Assembly (NCBI RefSeq): GCF_006542275.1
Contig: NZ_CP041217.1
Coordinates: 496,001-560,000, forward strand
Reading direction: 5' to 3'
DNA: 64,000 nucleotides
From: Saccharibacillus brassicae
GTDB lineage: Bacteria; Bacillota; Bacilli; Paenibacillales; Paenibacillaceae
This document shows, in pieces, positions 28,224-37,523 of this stretch (the first letter of the stretch is position 1; each line of letters starts with the position of its first letter). The translations under genes were made by a program, and so were the position numbers. The notes under the pieces are model-generated. The model had not been told where the DNA came from, did no database searches, and worked only from the letters and a program-made list of their open reading frames with translations.

Positions 28224-28805
28224 ATGGGCGGCCCACTTGCCGAACCGACGGGCACAGCCGGCTTCGCCGCACGGATCGCCGCGGAACTCGCGGAATCGGT
28301 GCGGGGCATCGACCCGGCGCAGGCGGAATCGTTCGCCGAAGCGCTCGATCGCGCGGCCAACGTATTCACCGCCGGCGCCGGACGTTCCGGATTGATGGGC
28401 AAGGCGCTTGCGATGCGTCTCGTCCATGCGGGCAGCCAGGCCCATGTGGTCGGCGAGACGACGACCCCGGGCATCGGCCCGGGCGACCTGCTCGTCATGT
28501 GCTCCGGTTCGGGCGAGACCCGGACGCTGGTCCCGATGGCCGAGAAGGCGCGCGAACTCGGCGCCGACGTCGCGGTGCTCACGCTCAAGCCCGACTCGAC
28601 GCTTGCGAAGCTTGCGACGATGGTCGTGCGCCTGCCGGGCGCGTCCAAGTCGCGCGAGAACGACGACTACGCGACGATCCAGCCGATGGGTTCGCTGTTC
28701 GAGCAGACGCTGCTGCTGTTCTGCGACGCGTCCGTGCTGCGGCTGATGCAGCGGCGCGGACTCGACACGGACCGTATGTACGGCAAGCACGCCAACCTGG
28801 AATAA
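28224..28805 (+). CDS. hxlB: 6-phospho-3-hexuloisomerase
   Basis: The 193-residue SIS-domain isomerase converts hexulose-6-phosphate to fructose-6-phosphate, the second step after HxlA. It has the sugar-phosphate motif GAGRSGLMGKALAMRL, CSGSGETRTL and ENDDYATIQPMGSLFEQ, as in YckF/HxlB. It starts four bases after the hxlA stop with almost no SD, so translation is probably coupled. Formaldehyde plus gnd-derived ribulose-5-phosphate enters glycolysis by this route. Confidence 0.93.
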   Translation: MGGPLAEPTGTAGFAARIAAELAESVRGIDPAQAESFAEALDRAANVFTAGAGRSGLMGKALAMRLVHAGSQAHVVGETTTPGIGPGDLLVMCSGSGETRTLVPMAEKARELGADVAVLTLKPDSTLAKLATMVVRLPGASKSRENDDYATIQPMGSLFEQTLLLFCDASVLRLMQRRGLDTDRMYGKHANLE

Positions 28806-28825
28806 ATTGTATTTATAACTAATTA

Positions 28826-28859
28826 AACCGACATTCCTTAGGAAAATGTCGGTTTTTTG
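28826..28859 (+). terminator. hxlAB terminator
   Basis: The stem ACCGACATT / AATGTCGGT is followed by TTTTTTG. Confidence 0.9.
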
Positions 28860-29035
28860 TGGCGTTTTTCTAAAAATAAGTGGATTTGACCTTCTTTATT
28901 TTATTTGCTGCGGCTTCAAGCGATTTCAATTCTTCAATTAGGTTTATTTTAAAGTAGACAAAATTACCTGCTATCTCCCCTTCGTTCTTCCAATCCTCCC
29001 ACCCGATGTCAAACTTTAGAAGGAGCCGGCTTCCC

Positions 29036-29740
29036 ATGTCCAATTACACGACTTCCGATACCATTCGTTACAAAACACTTTCCCTATTTGCCGAACATTT
29101 CGGCATCTCGCCCGCCCGCGTGAACGTGACTCTGAACGACAGCTGCATCATCATCTGCGCCGAACGATTTCTTCAACCGCTCGTCGAATCGATGATTCTC
29201 GAAGAATCGCACGGCGCGCTGCAATCGATGCGGGAGTTGATGGTCGGCTACCTGATGCCCGAACTGTGCCGCTACGTTCAGGACGACTGCGGCCTCAAAA
29301 TCGAGACCAAAGGCTACGACTGGAACGACGAAGACCTGTCCTGCCTGATCTTCATGCTGCTTGCCGAACCGGCCTTTTTGCGCGAAAACGTGCCTTATCC
29401 CGATCAAAACAAAATTCATCGCCATATCGCCGCCCTTACATACGACGTACAGCGTTTTCCCGAGAAAATCTATTCGTTCTGGCTGGAACAGCGCATGCTT
29501 ATCCTGATTCGGGACGGCACGATGACCGAGGTGGAACGGGCGCTGATCGAAGACGGACACTGCGAAGTGCTGCGGATGTCCAAACGCAAAGTGGAAAAAA
29601 AGCGCTTCTGCGAAGAACCCCCTTTTGGCGGAACCGCCAACCGCAGCCTCAAAGGCGTCTATCTCGATTGGGTCTTCCCCCATGACCGCAGCGTGCTCGT
29701 CTACGTGTTCGGCAGCGCGCAAACGATCGCACCGCATTAA
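29036..29740 (+). CDS. DUF2294 (MpsC/YbcI)-like protein
   Basis: The 234-residue cytoplasmic protein has a first half resembling DUF2294: LSLFAEHFGISPARVNVTLNDSCIIICAERFLQPLVESMILEESHGALQSMRELMVGYLMPELCRYVQDDCGLKIETKGYDWNDEDLSCLIFML. The second half looks like a diverged second copy (FWLEQRMLILIRDGTMTEVERALIEDGHCEVLRMSKRKV). AGAAGGAG lies upstream of the ATG at 29036. The family includes MpsC of a sodium-translocating system, but no partner genes are nearby and the function here is open. Confidence 0.6.
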   Translation: MSNYTTSDTIRYKTLSLFAEHFGISPARVNVTLNDSCIIICAERFLQPLVESMILEESHGALQSMRELMVGYLMPELCRYVQDDCGLKIETKGYDWNDEDLSCLIFMLLAEPAFLRENVPYPDQNKIHRHIAALTYDVQRFPEKIYSFWLEQRMLILIRDGTMTEVERALIEDGHCEVLRMSKRKVEKKRFCEEPPFGGTANRSLKGVYLDWVFPHDRSVLVYVFGSAQTIAPH

Positions 29741-29764
29741 CTCCCGCCTGTTTCCGTCCATACG

Positions 29765-29797
29765 AAAAAGAACCGGATGGAAAACTCCGGTTCTTTG
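29765..29797. terminator. Bidirectional terminator
   Basis: A 10-bp stem AAAGAACCGG / CCGGTTCTTT lies between the DUF2294 gene and the convergent small gene. Confidence 0.8.
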
Positions 29798-29830
29798 GCA
29801 TGCCCTGCATCCTGCGCGTTGTCCGACCGG

Positions 29831-30100
29831 CTATTCGTTCTCGCCCGTCGTCATTTCGATCCGGTCGATGCCCTGCACGGTAATCGAGACTTCGAAGCTG
29901 CCGTCGCCGACGGGACTCATGCGCAGCAGCCCTTTCTCCGCCAGATAACGGTACGCGAGCTTGCGCTCGATCTCGCCGTTGATCTCGTCCCCGGTCAATA
30001 TGACCGGCTCGCCGGCCAACTCGAACCAACTGTCGTACAGCCTGCCCAACACTTCGCGCCGAAGACCGCGGCGGCGGTTGAATTGTCCCATGCGTTCCAA
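29831..30100 (-). CDS. Small conserved hypothetical protein
   Basis: The 89-residue protein is basic at the N-terminus (MGQFNRRRGLRREVLGRLYDSWF), with a helix-rich middle (GDEINGEIERKLAYRYLAEKGLLRM) and a beta hairpin end (GSFEVSITVQGIDRIE), a layout compatible with a small winged helix. The TTG at 30100 is chosen because AAGGAGGAG lies 8 bases upstream; an ATG three codons later is the alternative. No family is recognised. Confidence 0.6.
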   Translation of the reverse strand: MERMGQFNRRRGLRREVLGRLYDSWFELAGEPVILTGDEINGEIERKLAYRYLAEKGLLRMSPVGDGSFEVSITVQGIDRIEMTTGENE

Positions 30101-30245
30101 AGACTTCTCCTCCTTCGTGTGTGGATCGCGGGGCTCATCGCTCGCGCTCCCAACGAAAGCCCTCACTCTCTATTACACGATTCGGGCCATCTTCTCTCAG
30201 CCGCACGCGTCCCCGGCCCAAATTACCCGCGGCTCGACCGCGGCA

Positions 30246-32594
30246 TCAGCGGTTGATCCGCTCCAGCAGCTCGTTCAGCTTGTGCTCGCCGTCCGGGTCG
30301 CCCGCGAAGCCGACCGCCGCTCGAAGCGGCAGATAGCGGCCGACGGCGGCCATCATGTCCGCGCTGCCGTGCTCGTCTTCGTCCTCGGAAGAAGACCCTT
30401 CTTCATTGGCCGGCGTATCGGCCGCCTCTTCCGCCGGCGGCGTGAACAGCCCGCCCTGCAGGAAATCGTCCAGCAGCGCTTTTTGGTCCGGCGTCAGTCG
30501 GCCCGGCCGCATCAGGTCGCCGATCAGCGAATTGCGATGGACCGGCTCCATGATCGGCGCATCGCCTTCGATGTCGACTTCGACCGTCTGCTTGATGTCG
30601 CGCGAAGAAGATCCGACGCCAAGCTCGAACACGCCGCTCTCGACGCGCCAATCCGCCGCTTCCACGTCGTAGTAGGCGAACGCTCTGCGGTCGAGCACAA
30701 ACGATACGGTCGCCGTCTCGCCCGGCTGGAGCTCTACTTTTCCAAACCCTTTCAATTCGCGTTCCGGCCGGTCCACCGTACTCTCGACATCGCGCACGTA
30801 CAGCTGCACCACTTCCTTGCCCGAGACGCTGCCCGTATTGGTCACGTTCACGCTCACTTCGACACCCTGATCGGCCGACGCCTGCGCCGAACTCACCCGC
30901 AGATCGGAATAGTCGAACGTCGTATACGACAGACCGAAGCCGAACGGGAACAGCGGCTCGATCGCCTTCTTGTCGTAATACCGGTAGCCGACGTACAGCC
31001 CTTCCCGGTACTCCACGCGGTCGCCGGTGCCCGGAAAGTTCAGGAACGCCGGCGTGTCTTCCAGACGTACCGGGAACGTCTCGGCCAGTTTGCCCGATGG
31101 GCTGACTGTGCCGAACAGCAGATCCGCGATCGCTCCGCCCAGCGCCTGCCCGCCGAGATACGCTTCCAGCAGCCCTTTGACCCCGCCAAGCCACGGCATT
31201 TCGACCGGCGAACCGTTGCTGAGCACGACGACCAGATTAGGCTGGATTTGCGACAGTTCCTCGATCAGCCGCAGTTGGTTCTCCGGCAGACGAAGGTGGG
31301 TACGGTCGTAACCTTCCGACTCGTACGCGTCCGGCAGCCCGGCGAACAGCACCGCGACGTCCGCTTCGCCCGCAGCCTTGACGGCTTCCGCGATCAGCGC
31401 TTCGTCCGTATCGTCTTGTTTGAGGCTGTAGCCGCGAGCGTAATTCACCTGCGCTTCGCCCGCTTCCTTGACGAACTCGTCATAGATCCGGCCCAGCTGC
31501 GTCGGAATGATATGCGAACTGCCGCCGCCCTGATAGCGCGGACGTTTGGAGAGCTCGCCGATGACCGCGATGCGGCCGGACCGCTTCAGCGGCAGGATGC
31601 CGGCTTCGTTCTTGAGCAGGACCATGCTTTCGCGGGCGATTTTGCGGGCGAGCGCGTGGTGTTCGTCCCGATCGTACGAAGCGTTCTCCACTTTCTCCGC
31701 CGCGGCGCGCAGCACGACGCGCAGGATGCGCCCGACCGCCGCGTCCAGCTTGTGTTCCGGCAGCGAGCCGTCCTGAATCGCATCCACGATCTTCTTCGCG
31801 CCGATCCCGCCGCTTGACGGCATTTCCAGTTCCAGTCCGGCCGCAAGACCGGCTGCCCGCTCGTTGACCGCTCCCCAGTCGGACATGACGAAGCCTTCCA
31901 GTCCCCATTCTTCCTTGAGGATTCCACTGAGCAGTTCCTCGTGTTCCGAAGCATACGTGCCGTTCACCCGGTTGTACGAGCTCATGACCGTCCACGGCTG
32001 TCCTTTTTTGACCGCTCCTTCGAAGCTCGCCAGATAAATCTCACGCAGCGTGCGCTCGTCCACCACGGCATCGACCGACATGCGGCGATGCTCCTGGTTG
32101 TTGACGGCAAAATGCTTCAGCGACGTGCCGACGCCCCGGCTCTGTACGCCCCGGATATGGCTGGCCGCGATCTCCGACGACAAATACGGATCTTCCGAGA
32201 AATATTCGAAATTCCGGCCGCACAGCGGCGAGCGCTTGATATTCGCCCCCGGTCCGAGCAGCACGGCCACGTTCTCCGCCTGGCATTCTTCGCCGAGCGC
32301 CTCGCCCATGCCCTGAATGAGGTCGCGGTCCCACGAAGACGCGATGCCCGCCGCCGACGGGAAACAGGTCGCGGGCACGCTGTCGTGCAGTCCCAGATGA
32401 TCCGCGCCTTCCGCCTGCTTGCGCAGTCCGTGCGGACCGTCGGTCACCATCACGGACGGAATGCCGAGGCGTTCAATGCCCTGCGTATGCCAAAAGTCTT
32501 TGCCGGAACAGAGGCTTGCTTTCTCTTCCAGCGTCATTTGCGAAATAAGATGTTGGATATCCGGCGTACCGGAAGGTTGGCTTGATTGAGTCAT
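30246..32594 (-). CDS. Glycoside hydrolase family 3 beta-glucosidase
   Basis: The 782-residue intracellular enzyme is predicted to release glucose (or another beta-linked sugar) from oligosaccharides. A GH3 N-domain contains [22 protein letters not shown] (KHF..N substrate motif) and the nucleophile segment [17 protein letters not shown]3 C-domain and a fibronectin-III-like terminal domain ([19 protein letters not shown]) follow, then an unusual acidic tail ([15 protein letters not shown]) near the end. There is no signal peptide. GAGAGGAG precedes the ATG at 32594. A cre-like box upstream and the divergent AraC gene suggest glucose repression and substrate induction. Confidence 0.9.
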   Translation of the reverse strand: MTQSSQPSGTPDIQHLISQMTLEEKASLCSGKDFWHTQGIERLGIPSVMVTDGPHGLRKQAEGADHLGLHDSVPATCFPSAAGIASSWDRDLIQGMGEALGEECQAENVAVLLGPGANIKRSPLCGRNFEYFSEDPYLSSEIAASHIRGVQSRGVGTSLKHFAVNNQEHRRMSVDAVVDERTLREIYLASFEGAVKKGQPWTVMSSYNRVNGTYASEHEELLSGILKEEWGLEGFVMSDWGAVNERAAGLAAGLELEMPSSGGIGAKKIVDAIQDGSLPEHKLDAAVGRILRVVLRAAAEKVENASYDRDEHHALARKIARESMVLLKNEAGILPLKRSGRIAVIGELSKRPRYQGGGSSHIIPTQLGRIYDEFVKEAGEAQVNYARGYSLKQDDTDEALIAEAVKAAGEADVAVLFAGLPDAYESEGYDRTHLRLPENQLRLIEELSQIQPNLVVVLSNGSPVEMPWLGGVKGLLEAYLGGQALGGAIADLLFGTVSPSGKLAETFPVRLEDTPAFLNFPGTGDRVEYREGLYVGYRYYDKKAIEPLFPFGFGLSYTTFDYSDLRVSSAQASADQGVEVSVNVTNTGSVSGKEVVQLYVRDVESTVDRPERELKGFGKVELQPGETATVSFVLDRRAFAYYDVEAADWRVESGVFELGVGSSSRDIKQTVEVDIEGDAPIMEPVHRNSLIGDLMRPGRLTPDQKALLDDFLQGGLFTPPAEEAADTPANEEGSSSEDEDEHGSADMMAAVGRYLPLRAAVGFAGDPDGEHKLNELLERINR

Positions 32595-32649
32595 GTTGGT
32601 GCTCCTCTCCGTATGGGCAATGCTGTAAAAAGATCTCTTCTCGTCCATT

Positions 32650-32663
32650 GTAGAGCGTTTACA
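32650..32663 (-). promoter_or_regulatory. cre-like box upstream of the beta-glucosidase gene
   Basis: The minus strand reads TGTAAACGCTCTAC, matching 12 of 14 positions of TGWAANCGNTNWCA. It lies about 55 bases before the start codon and overlaps a TACAAT. Confidence 0.5.
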
Positions 32664-32694
32664 TAGTGAGATTCTATGAGAAAACAGACCTTTT

Positions 32695-32723
32695 TTGTAG
32701 ATTTCGTACCGGTTCGTTACAAT
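32695..32723 (+). promoter_or_regulatory. Promoter of the AraC-family gene
   Basis: TTGTAG (32695-32700), a 17-bp spacer and TACAAT (32718-32723) precede AGGAG and the ATG at 32755. Confidence 0.65.
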
Positions 32724-32754
32724 AGGGAAAAGAACACGGACAGGAGCGCGGCGG

Positions 32755-33663
32755 ATGGAAAAGACGGCACGGGCACGTAAAGGCATGGCGGCGAAGGCGG
32801 CGGGCGCAGGGCAAGCGGCGGGCGCAGCGGAGCAGCCGGGCGAACAAGCCGCGGGCGGAGCGCAGCAGCCGGGCGAACAAGCCGCGGGCGGAGCGCAGCA
32901 GCCGGGCGAACAAGCGGCGTACGTGCCGGATTACGCGGACGACCGCGAACTGCTGCGCAGCCTGGCGCTGAGCCGGCAGAACGAGCGGCTGCACCACGAT
33001 CTGGCGACCGAGCGCAAGATGCTTCAGCTCGTGCGGGAAGGCCGCCGCGAGGAACTGGAGCAGCTGCTCGCCGACTGGAACCTCAGGCAGGACTTCGGCA
33101 TTCTGTCCCGCAGCAGCCTGCTGCGCCACCGCAAAAACCTGACGATCTGCGGCATCACGCTGTACACGCGGGCCGCGATCGAAGGCGGGCTGTACGCGGA
33201 AGTCGCGTTTACGCTGAGCGACCTGCTGATCCAGCGCGTCGAAGAAGCCCACACGCCCGAAGAAGTCGATCTCCTGTCGACGTCCGCGATCCGCGAATTC
33301 ACGGACCGCGTGCGGCAGGCGCGCGAGCACACCGGCAGCGGCACGTTCGCAGCGTGCCGGCTGTACGTGTTCAATCACCTGTATGAAGAATTGTCGCTGG
33401 AGCGGCTCGGGCAGGCCATGCGGCTGAACCCGGCTTACCTGTCGCGGCTGTGCAAAAAAGAAACCGGACTCTCCCTCTCCGCCTACGTCCGCCGAGAAAA
33501 AGTCGAAGAAGCCAAACGGCTGCTGGAAATCGGCGAACACACGCTGTCCGAGATCTGCGCGCTGCTGCGCTGGAGCGATCAAAGCCACTTCACGCAGGTA
33601 TTCAAAACGTGGGTCGGCGTCACCCCCGGCACGTACCGCAAACGCGTTCCGAAAAAAAATTAA
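32755..33663 (+). CDS. AraC-family transcriptional regulator
   Basis: The 302-residue regulator has a C-terminal AraC/XylS DNA-binding domain with two helix-turn-helices (about 205-300): [45 protein letters not shown] and [34 protein letters not shown]. The middle is a helical YesN-like segment. The first 55 residues are low complexity with three 11-residue repeats ([11 protein letters not shown] type) from a 33-bp DNA repeat. It is divergent from the GH3 beta-glucosidase and is its likely activator, by position only. Confidence 0.85.
   Translation: MEKTARARKGMAAKAAGAGQAAGAAEQPGEQAAGGAQQPGEQAAGGAQQPGEQAAYVPDYADDRELLRSLALSRQNERLHHDLATERKMLQLVREGRREELEQLLADWNLRQDFGILSRSSLLRHRKNLTICGITLYTRAAIEGGLYAEVAFTLSDLLIQRVEEAHTPEEVDLLSTSAIREFTDRVRQAREHTGSGTFAACRLYVFNHLYEELSLERLGQAMRLNPAYLSRLCKKETGLSLSAYVRREKVEEAKRLLEIGEHTLSEICALLRWSDQSHFTQVFKTWVGVTPGTYRKRVPKKN
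32826..32922 (+). repeat. 33-bp tandem repeat inside the AraC gene
   Basis: Three near-identical copies of a 33-bp unit (core CAGCCGGGCGAACAAGC) encode Gln-Pro-Gly-Glu-Gln-Ala-Ala repeats. Copy number could vary by slippage without changing frame. Confidence 0.85.
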
Positions 33664-33682
33664 AGTTTTTTTGTAAAATCGC

Positions 33683-33712
33683 TTGCTATACTTCTAGGTT
33701 TCATGATATGAT
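33683..33712 (+). promoter_or_regulatory. tRNA-Val promoter
   Basis: TTGCTA (33683-33688), an 18-bp spacer and TATGAT (33707-33712) lie 43 bases before the tRNA. Readthrough from here probably also reaches the integrase. Confidence 0.55.
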
Positions 33713-33755
33713 CTTTCTTTTCGGCAAGAGAAAATAACTTGAACGACCCACATGA

Positions 33756-33827
33756 AGGACGGTAGCTCAGCGGGAGAGCACTATCTTGACAGGGTAGGGG
33801 TCATGGGTTCGATCCCCATCCGTCCTA
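33756..33827 (+). tRNA. tRNA-Val (GAC)
   Basis: This is a full cloverleaf: acceptor AGGACGG / CCGTCCT, D arm GCTC...GAGC, anticodon stem CTATC / GGTAG with loop TTGACAG (anticodon GAC), T arm ATGGG TTCGATC CCCAT, discriminator A. CCA is not encoded. The 3' part from 33784 is the integration target of the adjacent element, which restores the tRNA on insertion. Confidence 0.93.
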
Positions 33828-33830
33828 TAC
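33784..33830 (+). repeat. attL: 47-bp core in the tRNA-Val 3' end
   Basis: These 47 bases, from the anticodon loop to 3 bases past the tRNA, recur exactly at 49337-49383. Identity breaks at both ends, which defines the integration core. Confidence 0.95.
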
Positions 33831-33901
33831 GAGCAGTAACGGTAAGGGTTTAGAGGTAATCACTTGATTAGTGGTCAACCTCAGACACGATTTCAAAAAA
33901 G

Positions 33902-33952
33902 ATAACCACTATCTTGTAGTTTGAAAAAACTATAGGACGGTGGTTATTTTTT
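33902..33952 (+). terminator. Terminator-like hairpin overlapping the integrase ribosome-binding site
   Basis: A 21-bp stem (33902-33922 with 33927-33947, one mismatch, three G-U pairs, GAAA loop) is followed by TTTTT directly abutting the int ATG. The only SD-like sequence (AGGACGG) lies inside the 3' arm. It would end tRNA transcripts and hide the int start. Confidence 0.7.
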
Positions 33953-34876
33953 ATGCTTTTAAAGTTTGCTTTGGCGGAATTCAAGTCAGATCGGGAATAT
34001 CGAAATGTCTCCCCTCGTACTCTCTCTTCCTACTTCATGACGTTGAACGAGTTTCATGAGTATGCGATTAAGCATGAGGTTCTGAACCTTGAGGACTGCA
34101 CGCAATCCCTCGTTAAAAGTTACTTGGTTTATTGCGGCAAAGAGAAAAAGAACAATCCCACTACGGTTAATTCCAAACTCCACACCTTGAAAATCTTTTT
34201 TAACTATTTCGAGAAAGAGATGGAGATTTTCACTCAGAAAACGAATCCTACAAAACGAATTGGCTTTGCTCAAGAAGAAGTGAAGATTGAAGTATTTACC
34301 GATGCTCAGATTAAGCAAATGCTTAACTACTTCCAACGCTTGAAATATCGGGATAAGACATTTCACGCATATCGCGGTTACTTCTTGATTATCTTTCTCC
34401 TCTCCTCTGCTTGCCGTTTAGGAGAAACAGTCAATCTTCGTTGGAGTGATGTAAATCTTAGAGATCAGGTCATTACCGTAACAGGAAAGAAACGTACTGC
34501 TTCTTCTCTTCCTATGGCAGATAAATTAAAAAAAGAGTTTCTTGAATACAAGTTGTTTGTAGAAACTAACTTTGCCGTCATGCCTGAATATGTGTTCACT
34601 GATCGAGAAGGTAAACAGATTACGGACAATGCTTTGAAGATGCTATTTAAACATTTGAAAGAGCAAATGAACTTCAAGAACGTTCGTCTCTCTGCTCACA
34701 CCTTCCGTCATACAGCAGCACATAGAATGATTATGGCTGGTTGTGATATTGGTACAGTGCAAAAGATACTAAGACACTCCAACGTATCTATGACACTCAG
34801 ATACTTTGCATTATGGGGAACGGCACTTGCAGAACAGAATGAAAAGTTCAATCCGCTCAATAATCTGGATATATAA
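33953..34876 (+). CDS. int: Tyrosine recombinase (element integrase)
   Basis: The 307-residue XerC/D-like integrase has an N-terminal SAM-like core-binding domain (about 1-100) and a catalytic domain with Arg in SSACRLGETVNLRW, Lys in TGKKRTAS, HTFRH (H-x-x-R), LRHSNVSMTLRYF (His and nucleophile Tyr about 289). It lacks an arm-binding domain of the AP2 type. It is the first gene after attL and presumably catalyses integration and excision at tRNA-Val. No promoter is evident; expression may depend on readthrough from the tRNA past the hairpin at 33902. Confidence 0.92.
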   Translation: MLLKFALAEFKSDREYRNVSPRTLSSYFMTLNEFHEYAIKHEVLNLEDCTQSLVKSYLVYCGKEKKNNPTTVNSKLHTLKIFFNYFEKEMEIFTQKTNPTKRIGFAQEEVKIEVFTDAQIKQMLNYFQRLKYRDKTFHAYRGYFLIIFLLSSACRLGETVNLRWSDVNLRDQVITVTGKKRTASSLPMADKLKKEFLEYKLFVETNFAVMPEYVFTDREGKQITDNALKMLFKHLKEQMNFKNVRLSAHTFRHTAAHRMIMAGCDIGTVQKILRHSNVSMTLRYFALWGTALAEQNEKFNPLNNLDI

Positions 34877-34894
34877 AATAATAGAGTCATTTGT

Positions 34895-34920
34895 AGAGAC
34901 GGGCTTACGCCTGTCTCTAT
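34895..34920. terminator. Hairpin after int
   Basis: AGAGACGGGC pairs with GCCTGTCTCT (one G-U) around TTAC. The downstream T-tract is weak. Confidence 0.5.
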
Positions 34921-35047
34921 TCTAATTACAATGAAATCAGACGTTAGAGAATCAAGGGTATACTTACTACCTCTTATTCATCTAACATCTGATTGATATT
35001 CTAATTAGAATGAAATATGACCTAAGAATCGACGTTAGAGGGTCTGA
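34919..35047. repeat. Repeat cluster between int and the Ig-domain gene
   Basis: ATTCTAATTANAATGAAAT occurs at 34920 and 34999. AATCAGACGTTAGA (34936-34949) is mirrored 13/14 by TCTAACATCTGATT (34981-34994), and GACGTTAGA recurs at 35031. It may be excision-factor sites or a terminator for the convergent genes. Confidence 0.55.
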
Positions 35048-36847
35048 TTAAAGCAAACTCTTAACGCGGATTAAAATAGAATCTATAACTGTTGGATCAG
35101 ATACCATTTTAGCCGTGAGTTTAATTCCTGCTGCTGCATTACCCGCTCTAACTGTACAAGTGAATCCATCTTGAACTGTAATAGAGTTTCCTGTAGCCGG
35201 TGATCCTCCTGTGAAGTTAGTCAACGTCCACGTTACCGCTTCATTGGCTGGAATAGCATTTGAACGATAATTAATCGTTTTCTGATAGTTAATTGTATCG
35301 TCAGTAGACGTGCCGTTAAATGTATTCGACAACATAGCAGCCCCATCTGCACGACCGATATCAACCGACTTTGTGATAACGATCACTTTAGATTTGATGT
35401 TAAGCATATAGTAATCTGTAACTTCTGGGAATCCATCAAGAGTAACTTTGACGTAGATAGTTGTATCGGTTCCCGTTTCATTATAGTTATTTACATATAC
35501 TTGGTTAAAAGAATCTTCAAACGTAATCTTAGCAATGTTTTCTGGAACATCAGAAATCTTATCTATCCCAACGAGTGACCAAGTTACTCGCTTCGTATCA
35601 TCTTGAATTCCATTATTGTAGACAACGCGACCCAAGAATACATTGTCACCAAATTCAACTTCATTAGGCGGCTGATGCCCTGTAAAGATAACAACGGAGT
35701 AGTTTGGTGCAATGTAATAAGCCAGATTAAACGGAACATATTGAATTTGAGTCGAATCGCTTACAAGAGTAACCCTTAACACAATATCCTTCATTTGACC
35801 TTCATTATTTCTATTCTGAATCGTTACAGAACGATTTGTAATATTGCCTAGCGCCGCTACTGTGTCTGGAACAAGCGTTATACGGTCAGAATACAATAAA
35901 TCATAAGTAACAGCAGCATCGTCAACAGGACGGCCATTATTGGATACTGTATTCGTTACAGTAACGGATTCCATATAATCTAAAATGGTTTTAGGACTAT
36001 CAACGGATAGAGAATACATATCAGGTAGAGCGACCGCGACTTGAATCGTATCTTTAAAGAAAGAGTTTGTAGAGCGATAAGCCGTAACGGTTACATTACC
36101 CTCTGCAAGTGCTGTGATAAGTCCTGAACTCGATACTGTAGCAATAGAGGGATCAGAAGATTCAAATACTCGCGTAGATACGGTAGGACTTGTTGTAATC
36201 TGTATCGTGTTACCTTTTAATATGCTAATCGGCTTTGTATTGGTGATCTTAAACGTACAATTCGTATTGCCTGAAGTATAAGATATTTCATTAGCCAGGT
36301 CGTCCGTTTCAACGCTAATCGAATCCTTCTCGGCTGAAATAATAATCATTCCGGGACGAGAATAAGGATCAATGCCCGTAACCTTAAATGCTTGTCTCAA
36401 ACGAATAAAACGAGTATCAATAGTGATCTGCTTGGATAATTCATTGTTAGGAAAATGAAGTTTAATGACTCCCGCTGCCTGAGCAATAACACTTCCTGAC
36501 ACAACTCTAAAATCTTCGCTTGTAATGAAACACGGAATTCTAAACACTTCACAATTCATATTGAAATTGATTGAATGTGGAAGAGAACGAATAATACCCT
36601 TCCATTTGTTATATCGCTTATTTGCTTCTTCTGAAATAACCATATAGTTTTGACCATCATATCCAATAATATCTCCGCGATTAAAAGCATTGAGCGAAGA
36701 TATACGGAAATCTGAATAGTTTTGTTCCAATTCCGTTTGAGTAATAAGTGCTCTAATTGGATTACCATTTTTCGTTACATCCGATCCGATTGAACGTAAT
36801 AGATATTCGTAATCCTTTGTATCAGATAGATTAAAATAATTGAACAT
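35048..36847 (-). CDS. Virion protein with connector-like N-terminus and Ig-like (Big_2) domains
   Basis: In this 599-residue protein, residues about 1-120 (FNRGDIIGYDGQNYMVISEEANKRYNKWKGIIRSLPHSINF) resemble small head-completion proteins that interact with the phage neck. From about 205 on come beta-rich Ig-like repeats, including a clear Big_2 pattern (STRVFESSDPSIATVSSSGLITALAEGNVTVTAY). GAAAGGAGTG precedes the ATG. It is last in the structural operon. It could be a head-closure protein with display domains for adhesion. The fusion is unusual and the function is inferred. Confidence 0.6.
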   Translation of the reverse strand: MFNYFNLSDTKDYEYLLRSIGSDVTKNGNPIRALITQTELEQNYSDFRISSLNAFNRGDIIGYDGQNYMVISEEANKRYNKWKGIIRSLPHSINFNMNCEVFRIPCFITSEDFRVVSGSVIAQAAGVIKLHFPNNELSKQITIDTRFIRLRQAFKVTGIDPYSRPGMIIISAEKDSISVETDDLANEISYTSGNTNCTFKITNTKPISILKGNTIQITTSPTVSTRVFESSDPSIATVSSSGLITALAEGNVTVTAYRSTNSFFKDTIQVAVALPDMYSLSVDSPKTILDYMESVTVTNTVSNNGRPVDDAAVTYDLLYSDRITLVPDTVAALGNITNRSVTIQNRNNEGQMKDIVLRVTLVSDSTQIQYVPFNLAYYIAPNYSVVIFTGHQPPNEVEFGDNVFLGRVVYNNGIQDDTKRVTWSLVGIDKISDVPENIAKITFEDSFNQVYVNNYNETGTDTTIYVKVTLDGFPEVTDYYMLNIKSKVIVITKSVDIGRADGAAMLSNTFNGTSTDDTINYQKTINYRSNAIPANEAVTWTLTNFTGGSPATGNSITVQDGFTCTVRAGNAAAGIKLTAKMVSDPTVIDSILIRVKSLL

Positions 36848-36851
36848 AGGT

Positions 36852-36989
36852 TCACTCCTTTCTTCTGTTTATGCCTTCTCTCAAAAGCTGTATTTCTTTG
36901 TAAATCAAATGGATTTCCTCAATCAACGTATCTACGGTTTCTCTTTTTACAGGAAAGATATAGTTACGAATCGTATGAAATAGAGTCAT
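36852..36989 (-). CDS. Small coupled protein, 45 residues
   Basis: The frame runs MTLFHTIRNYIFPVKRETVD, then about 25 more residues of predicted helix ending in REGINRRKE. AAGGAG lies upstream, and its TGA overlaps the SD of the 599-residue gene (GGAGTGAACC), so the two are probably coupled. Unknown function; the position within the virion operon suggests a small structural or assembly factor. Confidence 0.5.
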   Translation of the reverse strand: MTLFHTIRNYIFPVKRETVDTLIEEIHLIYKEIQLLREGINRRKE

Positions 36990-37008
36990 TAAGATAAAAC
37001 ATCACTCC

Positions 37009-37359
37009 TTAATTTTTGAATAGGGAAAATACATTTGTTTGTGGTTGACTGGATCTTACTTGTTCAGCTTTCATTGATCGAATCTTAGTCGTGAGTTGAT
37101 CAATGCGAGATTGAATATTCTCAGCAAATTCTGAAACGGTAAGGTCATCAGTACGATATGATTTCATAAGTTGCGGGTCATTTGCGATAGATTCCAGTAC
37201 AGATAATGCACACGAATAGATAGCGATTTGATTAAGCTTATCTGTTGGAAGGTAATCCGCTTCGGGAATAATTGAGTTTTCCAAAAGATAAATGGATAGT
37301 TGGTCATCTGTAATAGATAGATTAGGCGTTTCCATTTTTAAACGAGATAGATTATTCAT
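37009..37359 (-). CDS. Putative head-tail connector/adaptor protein
   Basis: The 116-residue, mostly helical protein has the pattern LSIYLLENSIIPEADYLPTDKLNQIAIYSCALSVLESIANDPQLMKSYRTDDLTVSEFAENIQSRIDQL. This looks like gp6/gp15-type adaptor proteins that sit under the portal. AAAAGGGGTG lies 6 bases before the ATG. It lies between the portal and the Ig-domain protein, as expected for a neck component. Identification is by pattern and context only. Confidence 0.6.
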   Translation of the reverse strand: MNNLSRLKMETPNLSITDDQLSIYLLENSIIPEADYLPTDKLNQIAIYSCALSVLESIANDPQLMKSYRTDDLTVSEFAENIQSRIDQLTTKIRSMKAEQVRSSQPQTNVFSLFKN

Positions 37360-37523
37360 AAGGTCACCCCTTTTCTATTTTCTAAAATTTATGATTATGT
37401 GTGAGGCAATATGCTGAAAGGCCAAAAAATCGATTTGGGGTATCGCTATTCCGCTTTACGATTTGCATCCAAAGAATACAATTTAGTTCGGATCATACAT
37501 AAAACTTAGAATAAGAATAGAAA

